Assembly: GCA_023678885.1 (NCBI GenBank)
Contig: CM042983.1
Location: 24,100,279-24,164,278, forward strand
Direction of reading: 5' to 3'
DNA length: 64,000 nucleotides
Source of the DNA: Pogostemon cablin
Taxonomy: Eukaryota; Streptophyta; Magnoliopsida; Lamiales; Lamiaceae
The position numbers were made by a program, and so were the translations under genes. This document shows positions 12,597-23,800 of this stretch, piece after piece (position 1 is the stretch's first letter; each line of letters starts with the position of its first letter). The notes under the pieces are model-generated. The model worked only from the letters and a program-made list of their open reading frames with translations. It did not search any database and was not told the DNA's origin.

Positions 12597-14593
12597 TTGA
12601 AAATCATGAGAATCATAATTAAATAAACAGATCAAACACTTCGAATTTATCAATTTATATTGAATCCCTCAAAACAATATAAAATAAAATTCACCAATAT
12701 CTCAAGCACCGTGAATTTGCATGCCACGTTAGGGTGGACGTATACAAACCCGAACATTTACAAGAGTAGGTTTTACCCATTAATTTCATTCGTCAACCTG
12801 ACTTTATGACAAAATAATTAATAGTCGGTTACTTTTTAGCCATGCAAATAACAGCAGTGACTCCGTTGGGGAGGATACTTATTATTTACACCTAAGTGTA
12901 TACCATTATTTGATTCCAAGTCCGCTGCCCAAGCTTATGAGCCTTCAGTTGGTGAAATCCACACACGCTCGGATAACTTTCTATAATCATCATTAAGAAG
13001 TTTGTACTAGTGAACCATGAATAAACTCATCCGTTAGGAAGGAAGGCTCTAATGCCAACGCGCAAGTTTACTCATATCACTTACAAACCAATAATGGAGG
13101 CCATGGGAATTTATTTACCAATCCCCTCTCCCACTTAGTTATTTAGCACAGAGGGTTTTTAACATGCATATAATATTTCATAATAAAATATACAACTTAG
13201 CATGCTTCTATTAAAGTAATTTAAATCAAATAAATCACATAGAACATGCCTTACACATATATAACAATTAATTGTCAAGCAAAATAATTAAATCAATTAT
13301 ATAAAAAAATTAATTGCACAAAACTGTTGGATCAATAATGGGCCTAGCAATCCCAAACATAATAAGCATAAAATGAGCAGCCCAATTTAAAATAAATAAA
13401 GCCCATTTATCCTGCTTATTTCAGCATGAGGAAAAACAGCCCAATATAAAAAATGGCCCAAAACAAATCCAACAATAAAAAAACAGCAATTAAAATAGGC
13501 CCCAATAATAAAACAGATTTGAGCCCAACCTCAAAAAATAAAATTACAGGTCCAACAACACAAAATTAAAAAAAAAACCAATAATAAGAATCAAGCCCAA
13601 CTGCAGCCCAATAATAACTAAAACCCTAGGAAGAGCCGCCCGCCTCCTCTTCATCCTGCAGGGATCACCGGCGCAACCAGCGCCGCTGCCGCCGGCGGTG
13701 CCGCCATCAGTACTTCTCCGATGAACCAACGGCCGGAGATCGCCATTGAAGTCTGCACCGCGCGTGTTGCCCAGCAGCCAGTCGCCGCTGTCGCTGCAAT
13801 CATGCACTCAGACGCGCACGCAGTCCGAAGCATCACCGGCGAGACTCGTAGCTGTCCAGCGTCCCGGCGCTTCGCCGCGCACCGCCGCGCACCGCCGCCT
13901 ACTACCGAGACCATCCACCTACGCCATTGCCTAGTTTCAACGACAGCGGCGTAACAAGATGCCGCCCCCGTAGGCAGCCGCTCCACAGCCATCGCCGGTC
14001 AGCCGCGCGCCACCACCAGCGCCGTCCACTAGTCTCGAGTGTCACCGATCATCTCCGATCCGACCGGGATCGGCGTGAACTCACCCGGGACCTTCTGTTC
14101 TGGTCCGTCCAGTCGCGCCGCTTCCAGCGCCGTCCAGACGCTGACCGTCAGTGAGACTCCAGGTCACGCCGACTCGTCGCCCAGACGTGCCTCGCCGCCG
14201 CACCGCCATATAATCGTCACTCGCCGTGATTCAGGACCGCTGAACTTGGCATAAGCGTCGTCGCCTTGGAATCATCGCCGCCGCGCCGCCTTCACCACTA
14301 GCCGCCGCCTCGTCAGATGATCACGCGCCGCCAGGATGAACGCTGTCTTCTCGACAGGGTGCGCGTGTGTGATGAGTGTGATACAAACAAACCAGAGAGT
14401 TGACTTTTGTGTATGATTATTGTGTGTACAGTGTAAAAAAAAACACACATGACATCAAATTAACAAGTCAATCTGACTTCAGTTTGAACACACGAAAAAG
14501 GATCAAAAAACATGTGATTAAAGTCAGATTATAACAATTAATCAAATAATCACAAAAATTAATTCTTACAAATCACATTTCACCAAGAAACAA
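12597..14593 (-). other. Copia 5' untranslated leader with GC-rich block
   Basis: About 2 kb separates the PBS from gag, which is long for a copia element. The outer parts are AT-rich, while 13,620-14,340 is strikingly GC-rich (many cgccg and gccgcc runs). Several overlapping short ORFs occur on both strands of this block but none resembles a known protein, so they are most likely chance ORFs of a GC-rich leader. The segment 13,320-13,620 is full of GCCCAAT and CCCAAAA-like repeats. Confidence 0.7.
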
Positions 14594-14606
14594 GGCTCTG
14601 ATACCA
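14594..14606 (-). other. Copia primer-binding site (initiator tRNA-Met)
   Basis: The minus strand reads TGGTATCAGAGCC, the classical plant complement of the 3' end of initiator tRNA-Met, two bases inside the 5' LTR. Confidence 0.96.
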
Positions 14607-14608
14607 AT

Positions 14609-15816
14609 TGTTGGAATTGGACCTTATGGTGAACATGATTCAATAAGATAAAACAGATAATTAAACAGCGGAAGCATTAAATAAATAACCTGACTTCAGG
14701 GTTGGTGTAGTGGATGATGATCTGAGAAGAACACCTCTGATCTTCTGCAGTATTACCCAAAGTCAACTCTCTGGTGTTGTGTGGTCAACAATCCCCAGAG
14801 AGTTCTCAATCTGTTCCTGATCTTTTTTCTACGTAAGAGGCGCAGAGTTAGGTTATTAGGAACTGAGACAACTTATATATACTTGGGCTACTGCAGGGAC
14901 CAGGAGGAGAAATTGGGCTGGGCCTCAATCAGATTTAATTAACCAAGCTTAGCCCAAAGCTTTTAATTAAATCCAATAATAATAATATAGTCCACTAAAA
15001 TATTATTATTGCACTACCCATCCAATCCCAAAATTACGTTCTGGGCTCCTTCTTATTATGAGCCCGATAGTCTCCCCATGTTTAAGATATACAATGCCCA
15101 TTAATTAATTAAGTTACTGGCAACTCAAATTAATTAATATCTCATCCGAGAGTAGTACCACTCAACCTTATTATCATGCCGGAAATTAATCCACTTGCAA
15201 GATTTACATGATAAACCTTATGAGCTCCTCAAGGGGACATCATCAACCTATGACGGACATGGTTTCCTTCTACAATCAACAGCACACCATAGAGACAGCA
15301 CTACTTCCCAACTCACCGAGTTTGTTGATTTAATACATTTAAATCTCACCCATTGATGAATCAAAGAAATATATACTGCCTTACGTGTCGAGGTTATTGT
15401 ATAGGGATTAAGAGCACGAACATCCATAATAACAGAGATCAAGTTCTTCTATATAGACAGTACAAGTCGAACGATCTCAGACGGTCCTACTCAATACACA
15501 AAACAGTGTACTAATGTGGTTCTATAGTCAAGACAAACTAATACCAAACCACACTACAACCATACCGATAGATAGTCCCCGATATCTCGGTTGTGAGCAT
15601 CTGTTTATACTTTATAAGGAAACTGATAATATGATCTTCCGCGTGTTGTCGCACAACATATTATCTACAGTATAAAGTAAATGGACTTTTGCACAAACAT
15701 ATAAATAAATAATTTATAATATGCAAAACAGTTTGATCATATGATTCTCATTTCAAATAAAATCGTTATTACATTGTTCAATACAAAAGCAAGGCTTTTA
15801 GTATACAAATCTAACA
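14609..15816 (-). repeat. Copia 5' LTR
   Basis: 1,208 bp, near-identical to the LTR at 7,418-8,626. The differences seen are seven substitutions (for example aataagataaaa against aataagttaaaa) and one missing base at ccccgatatc. This LTR would drive minus-strand transcription. Confidence 0.95.
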
Positions 15817-15821
15817 GATTC
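15817..15821. repeat. Target-site duplication of copia element (right)
   Basis: GATTC, identical to 7,413-7,417. Confidence 0.95.
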
Positions 15822-16582
15822 CACCCAAGAACTTAACTAATTTTATTACTCTCCCTTTAGAACAAAACTCTTTTCTCCCAATTTCTTACAAGTATAATGT
15901 CTAAAGTGAGTATCAATGTCCTGCTTCTCTCCTGTGGGAGAGGCTATTTATATTGTCCTAAAAACCTAAATCCGAGCCAATCGTCTTGCGCCATCTGGAT
16001 AAAGACAAGCCGTCTTTAATGAAGCCGTCTGGTACGTTGACCATCTGCAGGAGGAATCTGAGCGTCATTTGTTGCACTGCAGGGATTCGCAGGGTGTCTC
16101 AATCCTTTGCTAGCCTCCTATTGGTTGTCGGAGTCGGGTGCGCCAGTCCATCGTTGTCTCTTAGTTAGAATTGCTGCTCAAGATACCTCTTCTTCCCGTT
16201 AGTGTTGTCTTCTAGCCTGCAGTACTTGTTTCCTTTCATTATGGTGTCTGTTCTTTATGTCCCCTCCTCGTTGCTTTCTTTGGTCTTTCGATAGGTTGGC
16301 TTTCAGTGTTGGGGTGTTTATCCGAGCTCTCGGCCAGGGAAAGGGGCCGAGGTTCCCTGCCGAGGGCATTTCCTGGCTTCGGCCTTGTTAGGCGGGCTCG
16401 CCTTTATTCTTTCTTGGGCTGGGCCTTCGGGCTGTCGTGACCCCCCTTGGGCTGCCTTGATTCCCTTCTCATTTCTGTCCATTGTTTAGGCCTCCGAGGG
16501 ATTGTGCCTTCATTTTCAAATATAATAGAGGTTATTAGGTTTTTTGGGCCTAACAAGCATGGGGGATATAGTACCCATAACA
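15822..16582 (-). mobile_element. Gypsy 5' LTR, outer part
   Basis: This continues the Tat-like LTR interrupted at 7,417. Together the two parts give an LTR of about 0.9 kb. It ends on the plus strand with gtacccataaca; on the minus strand this is a TGTT start followed by a run of C (ATATCCCCC), a common style for Tat LTRs. It is followed by CTCTT (16,583-16,587), a candidate target duplication. Confidence 0.72.
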
Positions 16583-16608
16583 CTCTTAATTTTTTTAAAA
16601 AAAAAATA

Positions 16609-16887
16609 CTCCCTCCATCCCGGAATAAGCTTTACTGTTATTGTAGACATGAAGTTTAAGAAAAGTAGCTTTTTGACTAACTTTATTCACTTTTGGAGGG
16701 TAATGTAGTATTTTTAGGTAATAAATATGTAAATGATAAAGTATGTTAGGTGTGTTAGGTGGGAGTGGTAAAGTTGTAATTAATATATACTTTTAAGGGG
16801 TGAGATTGATGTAATATTTCCTTTTTTGAGTGGTGAAGTTTAATGTAGAACGAACGAAAATAGAAAGTGTGAAGTTTAATTTGGGAG
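16609..16887. mobile_element. Stowaway-like MITE (degenerate)
   Basis: It starts with CTCCCTCCATCC after TA and ends with a decayed TTGGGAG. The body shares the phrase about tttaagaaaagtagctttttgac with other members of the family in this window. About 280 bp, no coding capacity. Confidence 0.6.
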
Positions 16888-16973
16888 TTACTATATTCTT
16901 CAAACATCAATACATTTTATATGTCAATTAACTTTTCTCTAAAGATAAATACTCTTATATAAATTAAAGTGTA

Positions 16974-17215
16974 CTCCCTCAGTCTCGTCCTAATGATTAC
17001 ATATTTTAATTTGGATATTCAATTCTAATGGTTATATTTCTCTTTTTATATGTGAGAGCCACACAAAATAATTAAATATGTTAATGGAACTTACATACAA
17101 TACTAATACAATTAATCTCTATATATTAAAATATCATATCTCTCATCTCCAGACATATTAAAATACTATATTTCTTAATTTCTGCGTGTAAAAAGTAATA
17201 ACCGGGCCGGAGGAG
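16974..17215. mobile_element. Stowaway-like MITE
   Basis: About 240 bp between TA dinucleotides, with the left end CTCCCTCAGTCTCG and right end GGGCCGGAGGAG forming imperfect terminal inverted repeats of the CTCCCTCCGTCCC type. Confidence 0.65.
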
Positions 17216-17292
17216 TATATCCCAAAACAAAATGTTATTCAGTTGAATCAATGGGCGCACAAGAGAAGAAAGAGACTAATGAAAGATGAATT

Positions 17293-17498
17293 GTGTGAAT
17301 ATAGAGTATTATAATACCGGTAACCTTACACCAGGTGTAGCAAATACTTGTGAGCCCCGGGACACACTGTGCCCCCATGGGAACACAACCCTCCCGTGTG
17401 AATATAGAGTATTCTAATACGGTAACCTTACACTAGGTGTAAAAACAAATACTTGTATGCCCCGGAACACACCGTGCCTTAATGAAAACACAATCATC
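17293..17498. repeat. Two-copy 103-bp tandem repeat upstream of DGS1
   Basis: Each unit starts gtgtgaatatagagtatt and runs on to gtaaccttacac, gtgta and a ccccgg-acacac segment. The second unit starts at 17,396. A (TGCAG)n microsatellite follows at about 17,636-17,656, about 165 bp before the DGS1 start codon. Confidence 0.75.
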
Positions 17499-17818
17499 CC
17501 TCTCCATATATTTTATTTAATCCTATGTATTACTAGGAGTTTAAATTGATTATGTATTGCTAGGAGTTTAAATTGTAAAGACACGGTATCGTCAGGGCAC
17601 AATAACCTCACTCACTCGTAAGTAGAATTCGTGGGTGCAGTGCAGTGCAGTGCAGGGTGTTTTTTTTTTGGTTTCAAATCGTGGGTGCATTTTTAATAGG
17701 CGCCCTAGCGCCCACTCGCTCTTCTCTGCTTATTTTGTCCGCTGTACGACTTTCATCTTCCCTCTGCAACTCACACACTCACCGCCTTCCAATCTTTCTC
17801 ACTCGTAACGTTTCAACA

Positions 17819-20800
17819 ATGGATGTCACTCCGGAGAACGATTCTCCATTGCCATCGAACAATGTGAAAGTTTTATTCTCATTTTACTCTGACTATCTCA
17901 GCAACCGCCTCCGTGCCTTGTTCCCGACGTCAATAATTTCCGCCAACAGTTACCTCTCGAAGATCGCCAACTTCTATTTCTCCTCTAAAAGGCGCCGCCG
18001 GAAAACCTGCCTCCCGCTTCCGCTTCCCTCCGCCGCCTCTCCATCTTCACTCGATCCAGCTTCTGCGTATGTGATATACTTGACATGCCTTTTCAACCTA
18101 TTTGGATAAGTTCAGAATGTTGATTTGATTGATTTTATTTAACTATGTTATTGTTACGCGTGACGGTGTCGTATTAGAAGGGAAAACAAGGGGAATTACG
18201 AGAAACCTTGTTGTTTAGTCGTTGTTTGAGGTAGATTTTTAGCAAGAATGCTTTATTTGATTCATGAGCTTTCTTTTGTAGTTTTTTTTTTCAAAATAAA
18301 ATTTATGTTAACTGTGAAAAGAAATATGAAAGGATTAATGCTTTTATTTCATGTACAAATTTTCTAGGATTCTAGAGAAGATCCTTCTGTGTTAATTACT
18401 TGATCTATTTAAATTGTAACTGGGTTAATTGTAAGTGATGTTCCGTGCTCCACATGCAGAACTACTTCCGAAGCATGTAGAATTTATGAGGCGTTAGAGG
18501 ATATCATTGAGCACTCACTTCGAAATTTGCACATCATCCAGAAGAATTTAGCATTTTGGCAGTCCAGAGCTGAGGTCAGCATGAATTAGTGTTTGTTGTG
18601 TGGGTATGAAATTTTGCGCTTTACGGTGATTGATTTTTCAGGGTTCAAATGCTAAGAAAGCATACTTCATGATATGCCAAAGAGGGCCTTCTGCATTTAT
18701 AAATGGTACTCTTCAGATGTTACGTGATTGTCTTGCTGATGGTACTAGCATACAGAAGCTCTATTGTTCAGCATATTCTCATATATCTGAGAGGATTAGC
18801 GTATTGACTTCTTTAAGATACTTTCTAGCCACATTCTTGGCTAAGGTTAGATATCCAGCTTCATGGTATATTATGTTGAACATCTGTGTATCTTTTCTAT
18901 TGAAATTATTCTGGCACTATAACATTTGTACATATAAAATGTTCTTGGCTATTGGAAGAAATTTATTTTGTCAGCATGTGAGTTGGGCACCTTGCTTATT
19001 TAGAAATAAGGCTTTTCCTCAGTCTAATATTGGATGCTTCATCCTGATTTTGAGTTAGAAACTTAATCAACTGAAAAAGCTTTTTATGGCGATACTAAGC
19101 GTCAATCAGGTTCATATTTTAAACTTATTTGAGTTTACTTCCCAAGGAAACCCTGAAATGAATTAAACAAAAATTCTATAAATAGATTTCAAACTTTACA
19201 TCATCTGCATCTACATTTGAGCTGCCTTTCATGAACTAGTAGTGTATCAATTGCCTGGAAACCATTTATTTACGATAAAATTTAATCATTTAGCTCTTCA
19301 TTTTTTATTAATGGTTTGCTGGGAAGTCTGTGAATGTCCTGTAATCTATTTTTTTCCTTTTTCTTTTATTAACAGAGAAAGTTTGAAGATATTTAACTGT
19401 GATATATTTCTTTTTCTTCAGTTCTCATTGCATCCATCACTTCCATTTCTAGTATATCCCTCTTTACTTATTCTTAAGTTTTTTGGCATAGCTACATAAG
19501 GTAAAACTTCAAAGTACAACTTGGCGACTCTTCTTTAAGGTGACATGTTACTTTGGCCTATAGGTATATTGATCTTTATACATCTCTAGGGTCCTCACTT
19601 GTTTGTCTTAGACCCTTTTGTTGTATTCACTGCATTGCATTCTTAACATCACTGGACATGTAAATTGAGAAGAATATTTAGAAATCTGCAGTAAGTTTAA
19701 ATGTCTGATTAGTAAATCAGGTTGCTCACTTGAATGTTGGAAGAAATCCCCTAGTTCAATCAGTGAAATCTTAGAGCACACACATGTGATGCATATGGAC
19801 ATAAATTTTATCTCCAATTCTCCTTAATTGCTTAACTTGATAATCATATGTCAAAATATATATCAGCATGGGTTTGTGATAAAATTTTCGGTTTACTTGT
19901 CAATGGACACAACAGCTTTATGTGGAGCTTGACAGAGTTGGAGAAAATCTGGTCAAGGATATGGAAAATACATTGCCATCATTTTTGGTCGCTATAAGTG
20001 ATTTATTTTTGAACTTGGAGGCATCCATTGGCCATTTTCATGCAAATCGTCAAGTAAGTCATAGATTATGTAACTAAATTCATTCCTGATTTGGAAAATT
20101 GCTTTCAAATATGTTGAATCAAACTAATTTCTGTAAACAAGGAATGTGTGATTGAATTACTCCTGACACTGTTGGGCCCAAGACGTTTTAAAGGAAATTT
20201 TGCAAAACCTTTAATACTGGTAAATGTTTAGTGAGATTCTCATGTGGTGTAATTTAATTCTAAGATTGCCCTGACTTTTAACTTCCCAAAGAATATTAGT
20301 TAGGCATATCATTTTCCCAATGATAATTAACTTCCTTAACTTGCATCAAAATTTATTGCATCAACTCTGTCCTGAGTAACTCTGGTTTGTAATATATGGA
20401 TAACTTTTTACGTGCTGTTGCTACAGCTCTCCATTTACTGATGTTCTCATTCAAATCTTTATATGGGCTTGCAGACTGGCTCATCAGTGGATGGAAGCTA
20501 TTCACTCCCTCTGATTTTTGCTAAACTTCCAGAAGTAAATCAGGAAGCCTCTCAGTGGACTGAATGCGAGATGCAAGATGCCATCAATGTGATCTATGAA
20601 AACCTGCAGCGGTTGGATCTTTATCTGTCTGTGCTTGTAAGAATCGATTTAATATGATTCTCATTAATGTGCTTTTGGTTTTTTTCTTTTTTCTTTTTGG
20701 GAATGCATTTTTTATGTATGCTCTTTTTTCATTTTGCTTTCCAATATTTAATCATATGAGAGAACCGTTTTTTCATATTTTGAACTAACAAAAATTTCCA

Positions 20801-23800
20801 GCAAGCCTTCAGGTTGGTTTACGAATAGTATTTAGGTAAAAAGTAATATATTAATTACCAGTTAGATGAGACTTAATTTACAAAATAGAGTCTATATGTT
20901 TCTCATAATCCGCTTTAGAGGATTCCTTTTTTTTTTTTTTAATAAAATTTTAAATTATCAGAATAATTGTCCTATTCCATTAAAATTGGAATGCATTACA
21001 CTTTCTTGCGTGTTGAATTAAAAATCTTAATAAAAATATAATTGTAAAATCTTTTTTGGTGTTAATGTATTAAATTAGATAATTTATTAAAATATATGAA
21101 GTGTCTTCCTTTAAATATATATATGTATATATATGTGCATATATCTATACATATACATAAGTATATATGCTTATGTATATGTGTGTGTGTGTATACTTAT
21201 ATATATATGTATGTATGTGAAGTGTTTGTTGCCCTTGGCATGGAAATTTAGAGAGTTCAATGTCTCCTTAACTTTGACAACTATATCATAATTTTATTTT
21301 AATAAACAGTTTTTGGATTTCAAACATATAATTTTTAAAAATATATAATTATTACTCCTTCTGTCCTTAAATGGGAACAATAACGTTTTCATGGATATTA
21401 GGAAAAGTTTCTTTTTGACCGACTTTATTGAACTTTATAAGAGCAATTTAGTCTTTCTTAATAATAAATAAAGTGTAAAGAATGTCATGTGTATTTGGTA
21501 GGGGTTAACTATTTTGAAATTATGATGTATTGATAAGGTTATATGTTTAATTTTTTTTTTACCGTAAGATGATAGTGACTAATTTAGAGAGACGGGTGAA
21601 AATGAAATTTGTCTTCGAATTAAGAGGGACCGAGGGAGTATATCACTTTTTTGCTATTGGATGGTGTTATAATAGTTAATTAATTAATTTTTTTGTTGTC
21701 ATGCCTTTATATTCATGAATTATTACTTAAATTTTATGATGGATACTGCAACTCTTGAAATTTGTAGTAGGACTTGGTGGCTATACAATTAAAGTATTTT
21801 ATTTGTGGTTGGAGCCATCTCTACTGTTTTTAGCCAATTATCACTGAGTTCTGCCCTGCTATGAGGGTAATAACCTAAATGTTTGTTTGTATCAGAATGT
21901 AGTTTACATGGAATTTTCACTATCCGTATTTGCTTCACATCTATGCAACCATATAGATGTAGGTTTTCTGTTAACTTCTGGCCACGAAAATATTTTCTGT
22001 AGGAAGGCAACATTTATTTGGTTAATCATGGCTCATAAGTTTTGTAATCCATAGTGGGACATTTTTGGTATACTCAAATTTTAAATTCAGCAAGTTACTT
22101 TCACACTTACATTTGTAAATGACCAAACTTCATTTAGGTTGCAAAACATCGGAAACCAAGGAAAATAACTATGCACTGGATAAGTTACAGCTGTGGGGTT
22201 TTTGGGATTTCTGTATGTTCATTGTGGCTTCTTCGTCATAGCAAGTTGATGGGAAGTTCTGACATTGACAACTGGATCAGTGAGGCTAAGGATTCAACCG
22301 TAAGCTTTTGGAATGATCATGTAGAGCAGCCAGTAAGACTCCTTTTAACCCTCTTAGCTTATCACTAGCATATAATCTTTTGTTGTGATTTATGTAAGTT
22401 GGGCCATTAGACAATGCTTTCTTTTCTAAATGCCTCAAAGTTTTCTGATATTGGCAATTAGTCTTGTTTTAAAAAGTTTAGCATATTCTCCTTTAAACCC
22501 TATAGCTGAATATTGCAATGGTCTTTTGATGCCTCGCTACAATAGAATGAAGCATATAAGTAATTCCTAAATCTAACCCTTACCTAAGCCCACCAAGTGA
22601 GAAAGGCCCATCATCAGTTTATTAATAAAAATACTCTAATCCAATGTTCAAACTGAAACAATAAAAATAAGATGTTTTCAGTATTTACTCCTATTGGGAT
22701 TTTGCCTTTTACTGCAAGTCAGCTGTAAGAAATTTGGTGTTCTATTACCACTGATGGGAGTATTTCTAAACTAATCTCCCTAATCTTCACAAACTAGATT
22801 TTGGCTATACGAAATGAGCTTTTCGAGACCTTCAGGAAAAGGCAAAAAGGTGTAATGGAGCGTGAAGAAGTGCAGTTAACTGCTGATTCGCTGCGTAGGT
22901 TAGCATCGTTCAATACCTGATAGCTTTTAAGTAAAAATATATGTATATATTTATTGTCTTCCATTGTTCTTTTTTAATGTTGGCCATGTGTATGAAAAAT
23001 ATAAAATTTTAGTTGTTACTGCACAATGTGCACACGGAAACCCTTGTATTCCTTACATGCTTACTGCCCTGTTGATGTTCAATTAACACGGTTCATTTAC
23101 ATTTTATTATTGTTACTATTAATTGTTATTGTTAAGTAGAGTGTTAGTTTGACAAAAAGTTTCTTTGTTATTTAATTTGCTTATGCTGGCTTTTATTCTG
23201 TATATTAAATTTTCTACTCTACTGTAATTAATGCATGGAATTACACTTAAGATACTACTTAAAGTCTCGATAGGCTTTTATTTCTTGTGGCTATGCACCT
23301 CAACCTGAAAATTTTCTCCTAGAAAAAAAAGTAAATGTCATGTTTTTTGATGATGTTGTTTTTTGCTCCTTTCTCATCTGATATTGTGGTTTGATGTGAT
23401 ATTGTGGTTTGATGTTTTCCTTTTGATAGCGCTATAGTCCTATATACACTATTTACACCTGTATTCTATAGTAGTCTTATCTATATAATGACTAAGTATA
23501 TTATTTGTTGGTTCTTCAATTTGATCGGGGCATTGGTGTTTTCCCATATTAAATTCAAGAAAAAGTACCCTAAGTGATAGGGGGAGTCCGAAGCCTATTC
23601 AGGTGTATAGGATAGGATGAAGAAAACATGAATTCACCCTTAGTTTATTATTTCAGCACTTCGATTTCAAATCAATTATTTCCTTATTTAGATAAATTAT
23701 TTCCTTATTACTTGGGTTTTCTATTTTTGCAGTACTTGAGCTTAAGGCATTGTTCATGGGCCTTGAGCCTATCTAAACCTCTGGCTCTATATGTTTTACT

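Larger units (their letters stand above)
7418..15816 (-). mobile_element. Ty1/copia LTR retrotransposon, complete, recently inserted
   Basis: The 8,399-bp element has 1.2-kb LTRs, TG...CA ends, a GATTC target duplication, a tRNA-iMet PBS, a PPT and one long gag-pol frame in copia order (integrase before RT). By direct comparison the LTRs differ at 7 substitutions and one 1-bp indel over about 1,208 bp (about 0.6%), so insertion was recent. It sits inside the 5' LTR of the Tat-like gypsy element. Two premature stops interrupt pol, so this copy is not autonomous as it stands. A Tork-like lineage is a guess from the RT and gag style. Confidence 0.96.
925..16582 (-). mobile_element. Ty3/gypsy LTR retrotransposon, Tat-like, degenerate, 3' end outside window
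   Basis: Read on the minus strand, the domains run gag (from 7,166), a degenerate zinc-knuckle-like linker, protease, RT, RNase H and integrase (to 925). This gag-PR-RT-RH-INT order defines Ty3/gypsy. A PBS-like TGGCGCCATCTGTGGGAAA lies next to the 5' LTR. The LTR is split by a copia insertion and ends at 16,582 (TGTTATGGGTAC on the minus strand), followed by CTCTT, a possible target-site duplication whose partner is outside the window. Many in-frame stops and several frameshifts show that it is dead. Assignment to the Tat lineage rests on the style of gag and RT, the LTR start and the long region after integrase; no chromodomain is visible. That assignment is inference. Confidence 0.8.

Noticed and set aside
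13544..14254. ORFs on both strands in the copia leader
   Set aside because: They reflect GC-rich composition (few stop codons); no conserved start, domain or codon pattern.
8057..15442. Two near-identical 64-codon ORFs at 8,057 and 15,248
   Set aside because: They lie in the two LTRs of the copia element and are non-coding LTR sequence.
17645..17818. Upstream in-frame extension of the DGS1 first exon
   Set aside because: The frame is open, but the family start fits MDVTPEN at 17,819, and the upstream part resembles a 5' UTR with a TGCAG repeat.
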